Both the position numbers and the translations under genes were made by a program. The notes under the pieces are model-generated. The model did no database searches and was not told the DNA's origin. It saw only the letters and a program-made list of their open reading frames with translations. Shown here piece by piece: positions 1-6,551 of a stretch of DNA of 7,198 nucleotides. This DNA is from Gammaproteobacteria bacterium (GTDB lineage Bacteria > Pseudomonadota > Gammaproteobacteria > UBA6429), in the NCBI GenBank assembly GCA_003232015.1, contig QIKU01000031.1, positions 1 to 7,198 of the forward strand. The letters are read 5' to 3'. Position 1 is the first letter of the stretch. Each line of letters opens with the position of its first letter.

Positions 1-365
1 GCCCTGAGTAGACCAACAAATAAATTTAAAGGAGTTAGAATTGCGGGTAAATGCAGATTAAATTTTCGGCCGCCACAATACTGAAATAATAAATTTAGTG
101 GTCTCCGGTCCAGTGTGTCGGTCAAAGATATGTTTAGCTTTTTTAATAAGGAAAATGTTTCGCGGTAAGCACCAATTAATATATGTTGACCATTGTCGAC
201 GGTTAGATCTTCAAAGGCAACACGCCGTGCGCGACCGCCAAGCTGGCGTGCTGACTCCAGCAGTGTGACTTTATAGCCCAGGCGGGCAAGTTCGGTGGCG
301 CAAGTTAACCCGGCCCAGCCACCACCGACCACGATAACGGTTTTTTTCGGATTATTATCGGGCAT
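1..365 (-). CDS. hpnE: Hydroxysqualene dehydroxylase HpnE, N-terminal part (cut by left edge)
   Basis: This is the first 121 codons of an FAD-dependent amine-oxidase/desaturase-like protein. HpnE reduces hydroxysqualene to squalene, the last step of the three-enzyme HpnCDE route that feeds squalene-hopene cyclase. Seen in the sequence: a dinucleotide-binding Rossmann motif GGGWAGL at residues 14-20, the acidic residue ending strand 2 (LLE), a second flavin motif LGGRAR shortly after, and the HpnE-typical stretch VDNGQHILIGAYRET. The ATG at 365-363 is the natural start because it leaves only about 8 residues before the first strand. It overlaps the hpnD stop by 11 bp, and no Shine-Dalgarno sequence precedes it, so translation is probably coupled to hpnD. 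The gene continues beyond position 1, and full-length family members are around 400-450 residues. Identification is by family knowledge and gene order. Confidence 0.9.
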   Translation of the reverse strand, partial: MPDNNPKKTVIVVGGGWAGLTCATELARLGYKVTLLESARQLGGRARRVAFEDLTVDNGQHILIGAYRETFSLLKKLNISLTDTLDRRPLNLLFQYCGGRKFNLHLPAILTPLNLFVGLLR

Positions 366-373
366 GTTTTTTT
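341..373 (-). other. Paired A7 tracts at the hpnD/hpnE junction
   Basis: Two runs of seven A (minus strand) flank the hpnE start, at 373-367 in the last codons of hpnD and at 347-341 in codons 7-9 of hpnE. hpnE lies in the +1 frame relative to hpnD, so loss of one A from the first tract (in RNA or DNA) would join HpnD in frame to HpnE. Whether any slippage occurs is inference. Confidence 0.4.
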
Positions 374-1227
374 AAGTAAATTTTATGGCGTTTGTTTTCA
401 TTTCTTTTGCTGCGCCAGGCAATCCATAGCTTTCGAGGGGATGATAACCGAATACGATGAAGTAGTACTTGATAATCATCCTTAATAATTTCGGTTAGCA
501 GCGCATGGTATATAGACGCCATAATAATACCTGCTCGTTGTGTAAATCGATCACTATCCGGTAATTGTTCGAATGCCTGGTCATAGTAACGGTTAGCGCG
601 GTCAGCCTGAAACTGCATTAATTTTCGAAAAGCGTCATTGTGATTTTGGGTTTTTATGTCGTTTTCAGTCACGCCGAATTTTTTCAGTTCATCCTGTGGT
701 ATATAAATGCGATCGTTTTTGTAATCATCAAAGACGTCCCGCATGATATTTGTTAGTTGAAAGGCCATGCCTAAATCGTTTGCATATTTTAAGGTTTGAC
801 GATCCTGGTAACCAAAAATTTCTGCAGAGATCAAGCCGACCACACTGGCGACACGATAGCAATATAAACTTAAATCTTTAAAGCTGGCGTAACGATTTTG
901 ATTTAAATCCATATGCATGCCATCGATGATTTCTAAAAAATATTCTTTGGGCAAACTGAACTGTTGTATGACCGGTTTAAGGGCTTTGGTAATAGGGTGT
1001 TGAGGTGTGCTACTAAAAAGGTTATCGATCTCCTGCTGCCACCAGTTTAATTTTGTATTTTTAACTTCGGGGTCACCCGCAGCATCAACGATATCATCGA
1101 TTTCTCGGCAAAATGCATAGACCGCGATTATGGCATCGCGTTTAAGATCCGGCAGCGATAAAAAGCTGTAATAAAAACTGGAACCGCTTTTGGCGGCCTT
1201 TTCCTGGCAGTATTCTTGCGGTGTCAT
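355..1227 (-). CDS. hpnD: Presqualene diphosphate synthase HpnD
   Basis: This is a 290-residue all-helical trans-isoprenyl diphosphate synthase of the squalene/phytoene synthase family. HpnD condenses two farnesyl diphosphates to presqualene diphosphate, the first committed step towards squalene in the HpnCDE route. Visible signatures are the HpnD-type N-terminus with GSSFYYSF (residues 15-22), the first Mg-binding aspartate motif DDIVD (44-48), the second motif DVFDD (164-168) in NIMRDVFDD, and RIYIPQDEL (173-181). Length is normal for the family. The start at 1227 gives the usual MTPxEYC beginning. No recognisable Shine-Dalgarno sequence precedes it. It lies 48 bp downstream of hpnC and overlaps hpnE by 11 bp, so the three are probably one transcript. 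Assignment as HpnD rather than HpnC rests on the N-terminal signature and gene order. Phytoene synthase is a less likely alternative. Confidence 0.93.
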   Translation of the reverse strand: MTPQEYCQEKAAKSGSSFYYSFLSLPDLKRDAIIAVYAFCREIDDIVDAAGDPEVKNTKLNWWQQEIDNLFSSTPQHPITKALKPVIQQFSLPKEYFLEIIDGMHMDLNQNRYASFKDLSLYCYRVASVVGLISAEIFGYQDRQTLKYANDLGMAFQLTNIMRDVFDDYKNDRIYIPQDELKKFGVTENDIKTQNHNDAFRKLMQFQADRANRYYDQAFEQLPDSDRFTQRAGIIMASIYHALLTEIIKDDYQVLLHRIRLSSPRKLWIAWRSKRNENKRHKIYLKKHAR

Positions 1228-1275
1228 CCGTTGGGGCGTCTGCTGGTTAGGTGGTTTATGTATATTAGCATGTGA

Positions 1276-2136
1276 TTAACTCGGGTGAAAATAAATACTT
1301 TTACCCAGTAAGCGGAGGGTATCGACCCTTGTCAGTGTTGGACGTAAAAAGACGTTATTTCGTTTTTGACATTTTTTACAAATTAATAACCCCCCGCTAA
1401 TAGTGAACTTCATAACCCATTTTAACCGCCCCTGTAGATGGTTTACCAGTGGCGCACCCTGTAATAGCATCTGTTTGGCCCGTTCGAGTTGATAATCAAC
1501 TAGCCGTTTTAGTTCAGGCGAATTCTGACGATGGGCAATGGATTGTTCTGCAAGCGACGCCTTGTCGAGTTCGTCTTGCGGAATATAAATACGATTTCGT
1601 TGCTGAAAATCCTCGTTTAAGTCCTGCATAAAATTGATTAGCTGCAATGCTGTACAAATATTGTCCGATAGTAATGCAGTATCTTTTGAGTAAACATCAT
1701 GTAATCGTAAAACAAGCTCGCCAACTGGATTAGCGGAATGCTGACAATAATGTAATAACTCTGCAAAATTTGCGTAGCGGTTTTTTTCCACGTCCATACC
1801 AAAGGCACGCAGAAGTTTTCTAAACGGGAGTAAAGGAAGCTGATATCGATATATGGTGTCGGCGAGGGCCATAAAAGTTGGATCATCGACCGGTTTATTA
1901 TTTTCGATATCGTCCAGATAATGAGTAAACTGGCTGAGCCTCTGCAGTCGAGTCTTACTATCAAACTCACCTTCATCTGCAAAATCATCGGCGCGTCGTG
2001 CGAAGCTATAGATTGCCGCAGTGGCCTGTCGATGTTTTTCCTTGACCAGCTTTGATGCCGTGGGGAAATTCTCATAATGAGAATTGGCCTGGCGGAGGCA
2101 CTCGGCATAGGCTAATTGTAATGGTTTGCTTTGCAT
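1276..2136 (-). CDS. hpnC: Hydroxysqualene synthase HpnC
   Basis: This is a 286-residue member of the squalene/phytoene synthase family, paralogous to the neighbouring hpnD product. HpnC converts presqualene diphosphate to hydroxysqualene, the substrate of HpnE. Visible signatures are HYENFP (20-25), typical of HpnC, the first aspartate motif ADDFADE (49-55), the second motif as INFMQDLNED (167-176, with D172 and D176), and RIYIPQDEL (182-190). The second motif is QDLNED, where HpnD has RDVFDD, which supports the split of roles. It is the first gene of hpnCDE. The ATG at 2136 fits the family N-terminus, and no in-frame start codon is seen just upstream. The bases before it in the mRNA read CCTCCC, the opposite of a Shine-Dalgarno sequence. 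A good promoter candidate lies immediately upstream. Confidence 0.92.
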   Translation of the reverse strand: MQSKPLQLAYAECLRQANSHYENFPTASKLVKEKHRQATAAIYSFARRADDFADEGEFDSKTRLQRLSQFTHYLDDIENNKPVDDPTFMALADTIYRYQLPLLPFRKLLRAFGMDVEKNRYANFAELLHYCQHSANPVGELVLRLHDVYSKDTALLSDNICTALQLINFMQDLNEDFQQRNRIYIPQDELDKASLAEQSIAHRQNSPELKRLVDYQLERAKQMLLQGAPLVNHLQGRLKWVMKFTISGGLLICKKCQKRNNVFLRPTLTRVDTLRLLGKSIYFHPS

Positions 2137-2156
2137 GGGAGGATATATCGTATAAT
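2126..2156 (+). promoter_or_regulatory. Candidate sigma70 promoter for the small membrane protein gene
   Basis: A perfect -10 hexamer TATAAT sits at 2151-2156. The best -35 candidate is TTGCTT at 2126-2131, with a long 19 bp spacer. TTGCAT at 2131-2136 would leave only 14 bp. The predicted start near 2163 gives a leader of about 28 bases carrying GGTGA (2179-2183), seven bases before the ATG at 2191. The -35 lies inside the first codons of hpnC on the other strand. The call is by eye only. Confidence 0.45.
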
Positions 2157-2172
2157 AATGGGGTGTATTATA
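2151..2172. repeat. Inverted repeat formed by two opposed -10 boxes
   Basis: TATAATA at 2151-2157 is the exact reverse complement of TATTATA at 2166-2172, with an 8-base spacer (2158-2165). Each arm contains the -10 box of one of the two opposed promoters. The repeat could simply reflect two promoters or could also serve as a regulator site. Both predicted transcription starts fall in or near the spacer, so it acts at the DNA level and not as an RNA hairpin. Confidence 0.6.
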
Positions 2173-2195
2173 TAGAGTGGTGAGACGAATATGAA
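2167..2195 (-). promoter_or_regulatory. Candidate sigma70 promoter for hpnCDE
   Basis: Read on the minus strand there is a perfect TATAAT at 2172-2167, and TTCATA (4 of 6 matches to TTGACA) at 2195-2190 with an ideal 17 bp spacer. The predicted start near 2160 gives hpnC a leader of about 24 bases with no Shine-Dalgarno sequence. The -35 overlaps the start codon of the divergent small gene. Confidence 0.5.
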
Positions 2196-2403
2196 ATCAT
2201 TAAAAACACTTGTACTGGGTCTAATCATCGGCGGTCTGCTCGGACTCTGGTTTGGTATAAATATTGGCAAAAACAAGCCCTGGTATAGCAATCCGCTTGC
2301 TGAGCGCAGTGTTACCAATAAGTTAAAATCGAGTATTGGTGAAGGAGTTGAAAAAGCAGGCAAAAGCATTGAGCGAATGGGAGAGAATATTCAAGGGCGA
2401 TAG
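2191..2403 (+). CDS. Small single-pass membrane protein with glycine ladder, function unknown
   Basis: This is a 70-residue protein of unrecognised family. Residues 4-26 form one hydrophobic helix preceded by lysines (K2, K5) and followed by K27 and K29, so the N-terminus is probably cytoplasmic-side anchored or is an uncleaved signal anchor. Glycines fall at 10, 14, 18, 22 and 26, a regular GxxxG ladder along one helix face, as in proteins whose membrane helices pack closely. The tail (about 37-70) is polar and probably amphipathic, with spaced Gly/Lys/Glu (GEGVEKAGKSIERMGENI) loosely recalling entericidin-like or YtxH-like small proteins. There is no lipobox cysteine. It is the only plus-strand gene in this part. 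It diverges from hpnC over a 54 bp spacer and converges on rmuC with a 10 bp gap. The start is backed by GGTGA at 2179-2183. That the frame is real is inferred from the promoter, the ribosome site, the coherent topology and the fit between neighbours. Confidence 0.75.
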   Translation: MKSLKTLVLGLIIGGLLGLWFGINIGKNKPWYSNPLAERSVTNKLKSSIGEGVEKAGKSIERMGENIQGR

Positions 2404-2413
2404 ATAATATTTA

Positions 2414-3700
2414 TTACTCTTTTTCCGTTTCCAGTACTGGCGTGGATGTTGCTGGTTGTTTTACCGCAGTTTCAATCTGTTGCGGTTCATCGAGCGCTTT
2501 AGTTGACGATATCCCAAGTTCAATAAATTTTTTTGCCCCCGGTAATACGCGTGAGTCAAAAGAGCCAACCGCCCGGTTGTAAGACTTCATGCTGCTTTCC
2601 AGACTTCGCCCCATCTTTTGCAGGTGATCCGAGAAACTATTCAGGCGGTGATAAAGATCTTCACCAATCTTGCGAATAACTTCAGCATTTTTTGCCAGTT
2701 GCTCCTGACGCCAGCCATATGCTACGGCCCGCAACAGGGCAACAAAACTGGTCGGGGTGGCCAGGATGACCTGTTGACTTAAGGCATCCTCAAGTAAGGT
2801 TTTGTCATTGTCCAGAGCCGAACTTAAAAATTGATCTCCGGGAATGAATAACACCACAAAATTCGGTGCATCCTTAAATTGCGCCCAATACGATTTTTGA
2901 CTGAGTTCAGATACACGCTGGCGGACATTTTTTGCATGCCGTTTTAAATGTTGATTTCGACTTTCATCATCACTGGCTTCCACTGCACTTAAATAGGCGT
3001 CGAGCGGGGTTTTCACATCGACCACGATCTCACGTTGATCGGGCATACGAACAATCATGTCTGGGCGCAGGCGACCCTCATCAGTATGAACATTTTCCTG
3101 TTCATAAAAGTCACAGTACTCAACCATACCCGCTAATTCAGCCAGTCGTTTTAAGGTTAGCTCGCCCCATTGACCGCGTACTTCCGGTCGGCGTAGAGCG
3201 TTAACTAATTGCTGGGTTTGATTCTGTAATGTTTGTTGTGACCGTGCCATAGATTCCAGATGTGAATTTAGCGCGCCGTAGGATTCCTTGCGGTCTTTTT
3301 CAATGTTATGGATTTGTTTTTCGGTTTTTTCCAACGCATCCTTGATTGGTTTGACCAGATTTTCGATGGCCTTTTCTCTATGTTCTAAATCACCTTGCGC
3401 TTTAGTTTGGTGGACCTTTAAATTTTCTTCGGCAAGTTTAAGAAAAGTTTCATTGTTATGCTTTAGCGCCTGATTCGAGAGCGCGCTGAAGGTATGGCTT
3501 AACTGTTCTCTAGCTTGTTCGAGTGTAGCCAGTTTTTCCTGGTGGTTACGCAACTCCAGTTCAAGCTTGGTGCCCAATTCTATATTAATCTGGCGAAGTA
3601 AGGCATTTTTACGTTGATAGATAATAACCGTGACCAAACTACCAATAAGCAGCCCCCCTGCGGCTGCTCCGATAAGATATAACGTGGCTTCAGTTAGCAT
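2414..3700 (-). CDS. rmuC: DNA recombination protein RmuC
   Basis: This is a 428-residue protein with the RmuC layout: a membrane helix near the N-terminus (about residues 6-28, rich in Gly/Ala/Leu), a long Glu/Lys/Gln-rich coiled coil (about 30-165), then the conserved RmuC domain. That domain begins at RGQWGELTLKRLAELAGM and contains RLRPDMIV and VVDVKTPLDAYLSA, the D...DxK pattern (D214, D228, K230) of a predicted restriction-endonuclease-like fold. In E. coli RmuC limits inversion at short inverted repeats; its biochemical activity is not well defined. I chose the ATG at 3700 over a TTG at 3715: it gives a normal N-terminus, has a weak GAGAG 8 bases upstream, and overlaps the mupP stop by 11 bp. 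The gene ends in tandem stops, TAATAA. The tail after about residue 395 is low-complexity and variable, as expected. It is the last gene of the operon. Confidence 0.93.
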   Translation of the reverse strand: MLTEATLYLIGAAAGGLLIGSLVTVIIYQRKNALLRQINIELGTKLELELRNHQEKLATLEQAREQLSHTFSALSNQALKHNNETFLKLAEENLKVHQTKAQGDLEHREKAIENLVKPIKDALEKTEKQIHNIEKDRKESYGALNSHLESMARSQQTLQNQTQQLVNALRRPEVRGQWGELTLKRLAELAGMVEYCDFYEQENVHTDEGRLRPDMIVRMPDQREIVVDVKTPLDAYLSAVEASDDESRNQHLKRHAKNVRQRVSELSQKSYWAQFKDAPNFVVLFIPGDQFLSSALDNDKTLLEDALSQQVILATPTSFVALLRAVAYGWRQEQLAKNAEVIRKIGEDLYHRLNSFSDHLQKMGRSLESSMKSYNRAVGSFDSRVLPGAKKFIELGISSTKALDEPQQIETAVKQPATSTPVLETEKE

Positions 3701-4394
3701 GCTGTGTGCTCTCAAGCGAAGTATTATTAATTTTTAAAATCCAGTCTAATATTTCGCTGGCATTATTAATATAAATATCAGCCTGCCAGTCATGCGGCTG
3801 GCTACTGGGTTCAATATAACCATACAGGGCGACCATGGTGCGCATGTTTGCCCGTTTTCCCGCCACGATGTCTCGTTCTGCATCACCTATATAAAGGCAA
3901 GCTTCAGGAGGTGTGCCGCATTGTTTGGCAGCATAAAGCAGTGGTTCCGGATCCGGTTTACGCTGCGCAAGGGTGTCGCCACTGACAATACTGCACGCCT
4001 GTTCCGATATTCCAAGCGCCTGCATAAGCGGGTCGGTTAACCAATGGGGTTTGTTGGTGACGATACCCCAGCTAATTCCGAGTGGGGGGAGTTGTTTGAT
4101 TAATGTATTTATCCCATCAAATAAAAGGGTATGTTTGGCGATATCCTGTTTATAAAATTCTAATAATTCCAGTCTTAATGATTCGAATGTCGGATCTGAA
4201 TCGGATAAGTCAAATCCGAGTTCGATGAGTGCTTTGCCTCCATGGGAAACGACAGGTCGAATCTGTTCAAGACTAAGCTCTGGTTTTAGATGTGTTGCTA
4301 ATGTTTGATTTAATGCATGCGCTAGATCCGGAGCGGTATCGGCAAAGGTGCCGTCTAGATCAAACAGGACGGTTTGAATTGACTGCGTTGACAT
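3690..4394 (-). CDS. mupP: HAD-IA phosphatase, probably N-acetylmuramic acid 6-phosphate phosphatase MupP (Gph-like)
   Basis: This is a 234-residue haloacid-dehalogenase phosphatase. Visible motifs are motif I FDLDGTFADT (D12 nucleophile, D14 acid/base), motif II VTNKP (T113), motif III lysine RKPDPEPL (K146) and motif IV YIGDAERD (D171, D175). The region 15-95 is the alpha-helical cap. It could be annotated as phosphoglycolate phosphatase (Gph), but three points favour MupP, which dephosphorylates MurNAc-6-P in the AmgK/MurU cell-wall recycling route of Pseudomonas. First, it follows ubiG directly, as mupP does in Pseudomonas. Second, from memory, stretches such as LRLELLEFYKQD, LLFDG, KPDPEPL and YGYI followed by DWQAD resemble MupP. 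Third, it lacks the longer cap insert of E. coli Gph. Its start codon shares one base with the ubiG stop (TAATG), so expression is likely coupled. Substrate is inference; the HAD phosphatase call is firm. Confidence 0.72.
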   Translation of the reverse strand: MSTQSIQTVLFDLDGTFADTAPDLAHALNQTLATHLKPELSLEQIRPVVSHGGKALIELGFDLSDSDPTFESLRLELLEFYKQDIAKHTLLFDGINTLIKQLPPLGISWGIVTNKPHWLTDPLMQALGISEQACSIVSGDTLAQRKPDPEPLLYAAKQCGTPPEACLYIGDAERDIVAGKRANMRTMVALYGYIEPSSQPHDWQADIYINNASEILDWILKINNTSLESTQHAN

Positions 4395-5116
4395 TAAGCC
4401 TGGCTATTTTTCTGGCAGTGAAGCAGATAGTTAACGCCTACGTCATACCCGAGCGAGTATTTTTTACTAAACGGGTTGTAACTCATGCCGGTAATTTCGC
4501 GGACGTTGAGATGCGCATGACGGGCCCAGCCGGATAATTCAGAGGGTTTTATAAATTTCTGATATTCATGTGTTCCACGCGGAAGCAGGTTGAGTATGTA
4601 TTCCGCCCCCACGATGGCAAACAAAAAAGATTTTGGATTTCGATTTAGGGTCGAAAAGAAAATATGGCCACCGGGCTTGACGAGTCGTGCGCATGCCTCA
4701 ATAACGGATGCAGGTTGTGGTACATGCTCAAGCATTTCCATGCAGGTAACAATATCAAATGATTCAGGGGTTTTTTCAGCAAAATTTTCGGCGGTACTTT
4801 GCTGGTAATCGACTTTAACATTTGATTCGTGCTGGTGCAGTCGCGCCACAGCGAGGGGAGCCTCGCCCATGTCAATACCGGTTACCTGAGCCCCGGCTGC
4901 AGCCATGCTTTCCGTCAGGATGCCACCACCACAACCCACGTCAAGAACTGTTTTATGATCCAGGTTAGCCCGACGATTTATGTAATCCAGTCGCAGCGGG
5001 TTTATTTCATGCAAAGGTTTAAATTCACTCTCGGGATCCCACCAGCGTGCGGCGAGGGCTTCAAATTTATTGATTTCATTCGCATCAACATTGCTATTTG
5101 AGGATGATATAGGCAT
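4394..5116 (-). CDS. ubiG: Ubiquinone biosynthesis O-methyltransferase UbiG
   Basis: This is a class I SAM-dependent methyltransferase that performs both O-methylations of ubiquinone synthesis (3-demethylubiquinol to ubiquinol, and the earlier catechol intermediate). Seen in the sequence: the UbiG start [32 protein letters not shown] motif [10 protein letters not shown] (57-65), the acidic strand-2 end [13 protein letters not shown] (125-132), [16 protein letters not shown] (145-160), and the segment [19 protein letters not shown] that in E. coli UbiG lies in the membrane-contacting region. The ATG at 5116 gives 240 residues, the E. coli length. An upstream ATG at 5155 would add 13 residues not typical of the family. 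Neither start has a clear Shine-Dalgarno sequence. The gene lies 52 bp after mtaD and overlaps mupP by one base. It implies a ubiquinone-using respiratory chain. Confidence 0.95.
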   Translation of the reverse strand: MPISSSNSNVDANEINKFEALAARWWDPESEFKPLHEINPLRLDYINRRANLDHKTVLDVGCGGGILTESMAAAGAQVTGIDMGEAPLAVARLHQHESNVKVDYQQSTAENFAEKTPESFDIVTCMEMLEHVPQPASVIEACARLVKPGGHIFFSTLNRNPKSFLFAIVGAEYILNLLPRGTHEYQKFIKPSELSGWARHAHLNVREITGMSYNPFSKKYSLGYDVGVNYLLHCQKNSQA

Positions 5117-5168
5117 ATAGAAAGCATAACGAAATATGCGACGTTCGATAAGCATTATCTGCTTTAGT

Positions 5169-6479
5169 TTAGCGACTTATTTTTTGCTGCCAGTTTTGCG
5201 CGGTCTGGCTTAACTCATTGATATCCAGCGTTAATAGAGAGTGATCCTTCATAATTTGTCGACCCGCGACCCATACATCCGAGACTTGCTGACGATTTGA
5301 GCTGTATACAGCATGGGAAATGGGATTATAAAGTGGCACTGACTCGATATTATCAATTTTAATGGCAATCAAATCAGCGAATTTGTCTTTTTCAATTGAT
5401 CCAATTTGATCGTCGAGTCCAAGTGCTCTGGCACCGTTCAGCGTTGCCATTTTTAGAATGTCTGCTGCCTGGCCGACGGAGGCATTTTGCGCTATACCTT
5501 TTATTAATAACGCGGCTGTACGCAATTCACCAAACATGTCGAGATCATTATTACTTGCCGCGCTATCGGTGCCGATCGCCACGTTGATTGCTGCTTTGTT
5601 AAGGTCATGGACAGGGCAGAAACCACTGGCCAGTTTCAGGTTCGATTCCGGGCAATGCACCACACTTACACCGGCTTCGGCACAAAGGGTTATTTCATCT
5701 TGAGTCAGTTGCGTCATATGGACGGCGATTAATCTTGGTGTTAACAGGCCAAGCTTTTGTAAGCGCTCCAGGGGACGCATATTGTATTGTTTTAAGGACT
5801 GTTGTATCTCGTCATCGGTTTCATGCAAATGGATATGAACAGGCAGATCAAGCTCTTCGGCCAGGGTGGCAATTTTTGCCAGGGGTTCATCACTAACCGT
5901 ATACGGCCCGTGTGGGGCAAACATGGTTTTGATCAACGGGTTACCGCGGAGTTGATCGTGAAGCTGTAATCCTTTTTGCAAATAATCCTGGGCATTTTGT
6001 GCATAGGCAGAGGGAAAATCGATACTGATTAATCCGATTGTCGCACGAATGCCGGATTGTTCTACCGCGCGTGCGGTGCTTTCCGGGAAGAAATACATAT
6101 CGGCAAAACAGGTTGTACCGCCACGTAACATCTCAGCGCAGGCTATCAAGGCGCCATCATAGACAAAGTCACTGCTTAGCCATTTTTGTTCGACCGGCCA
6201 GATGTGATCCTGTAACCAGCTCATTAACGGCATGTCATCGGCATAACCGCGTAATAAATTCATTGCCGCGTGGGTATGAGTATTTACCAGACCGGGCATA
6301 AGGATATGGCGTTCTAAATGGTGGGTAACGCGTGCTGTATATTTCTGGCTTGCCTCGGTGGAAGGTAAAATGTCGAGAATTCGACCGTCTTTGATGATGA
6401 TACTGGTGTTGTTTAATACCTGATGTTCAGGTATTACCGGGATCACGTGAGCAGCATCTATCTGTAAATCAATTTCCAT
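5169..6479 (-). CDS. mtaD: 5'-methylthioadenosine/S-adenosylhomocysteine deaminase (TRZ/ATZ-type amidohydrolase)
   Basis: This is a 436-residue metal-dependent amidohydrolase of the subtype that deaminates adenosine-type by-products of SAM, converting MTA to methylthioinosine and SAH to S-inosylhomocysteine. Visible features are an N-terminal beta-sandwich segment (about 1-57), [10 protein letters not shown] with metal ligands H68 and H70, the [10 protein letters not shown] strand, [10 protein letters not shown] with H217 and E220, HMTQL (H254), [12 protein letters not shown] (275-286), and [14 protein letters not shown] with metal-binding D305. A C-terminal ADLIAIKID segment closes the sandwich. 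Length is normal. It is the first gene of the operon with ubiG and diverges from mtnA. The same pairing occurs in Pseudomonas, where PA3170 was shown to be an MTA deaminase, and this favours MTA over other substrates such as chlorinated triazines or guanine. No Shine-Dalgarno sequence is seen before the ATG at 6479. Confidence 0.88.
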   Translation of the reverse strand: MEIDLQIDAAHVIPVIPEHQVLNNTSIIIKDGRILDILPSTEASQKYTARVTHHLERHILMPGLVNTHTHAAMNLLRGYADDMPLMSWLQDHIWPVEQKWLSSDFVYDGALIACAEMLRGGTTCFADMYFFPESTARAVEQSGIRATIGLISIDFPSAYAQNAQDYLQKGLQLHDQLRGNPLIKTMFAPHGPYTVSDEPLAKIATLAEELDLPVHIHLHETDDEIQQSLKQYNMRPLERLQKLGLLTPRLIAVHMTQLTQDEITLCAEAGVSVVHCPESNLKLASGFCPVHDLNKAAINVAIGTDSAASNNDLDMFGELRTAALLIKGIAQNASVGQAADILKMATLNGARALGLDDQIGSIEKDKFADLIAIKIDNIESVPLYNPISHAVYSSNRQQVSDVWVAGRQIMKDHSLLTLDINELSQTAQNWQQKISR

Positions 6480-6494
6480 GATGTCGAGTGTGAG

Positions 6495-6523
6495 TTAAGA
6501 TAAATGGGGTTGCAAGATATTCT
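6495..6523 (+). promoter_or_regulatory. Weak candidate promoter for mtnA
   Basis: TTAAGA at 6495-6500 and TATTCT at 6518-6523 are separated by 17 bp and each matches the sigma70 consensus in four or five positions. The predicted start near 6530 gives a leader of about 15 bases. The spacer 6480-6544 must hold promoters for both divergent genes, but this choice is by eye. Confidence 0.3.
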
Positions 6524-6551
6524 TATATTGAACACAATCGAGTGATGCCAA
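6522..6551 (-). promoter_or_regulatory. Candidate promoter for the mtaD-ubiG-mupP-rmuC operon
   Basis: On the minus strand TTGGCA (6551-6546, five of six matches) and TATAAG (6527-6522) are spaced by 18 bp. The -35 lies in the first codons of mtnA, and the -10 overlaps the candidate mtnA -10, so the two promoters would compete for polymerase. The predicted leader of mtaD is about 35 bases. Confidence 0.4.

Noticed and set aside
367..375. Classical -1 slippery heptamer (A AAA AAA) at the end of hpnD
   Set aside because: A -1 shift leads into the frame that is neither hpnD nor hpnE, so it would not give a useful product; only loss of one A (or +1) would fuse them.
1638..2108. A 156-codon open frame on the minus strand
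   Set aside because: It lies wholly inside hpnC on the same strand in another frame, and its translation has no family-like motifs, while hpnC has clear ones.
2158..2175. Five-codon leader frame (ATG...TAG) before the small membrane gene, after GGGAGG at 2137-2142
   Set aside because: The spacing of 15 bases is too long, and the predicted transcript begins after this ATG.
2404..2420. Possible bidirectional terminator between the small gene and rmuC
   Set aside because: Only a five-base A/T stem with a two-base loop can be drawn; too weak to call.
2932..3204. A 90-codon plus-strand frame opposite rmuC
   Set aside because: Antisense shadow of the conserved RmuC domain, histidine/arginine-rich, with no ribosome site.
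3701..3715. TTG at 3715 as the rmuC start
   Set aside because: It adds five residues not expected in the family; the ATG at 3700 has a weak ribosome site and a compact overlap with mupP.
5117..5155. Upstream ATG at 5155 as the ubiG start
   Set aside because: It would add 13 residues with hydrophobic/basic character not typical of UbiG; the 5116 start gives the usual 240-residue length.
6484..6544. TCGAGTG occurring twice (6484-6490 and 6538-6544) in the mtaD/mtnA spacer
   Set aside because: A seven-base direct repeat with no symmetry to known operators; could be chance.
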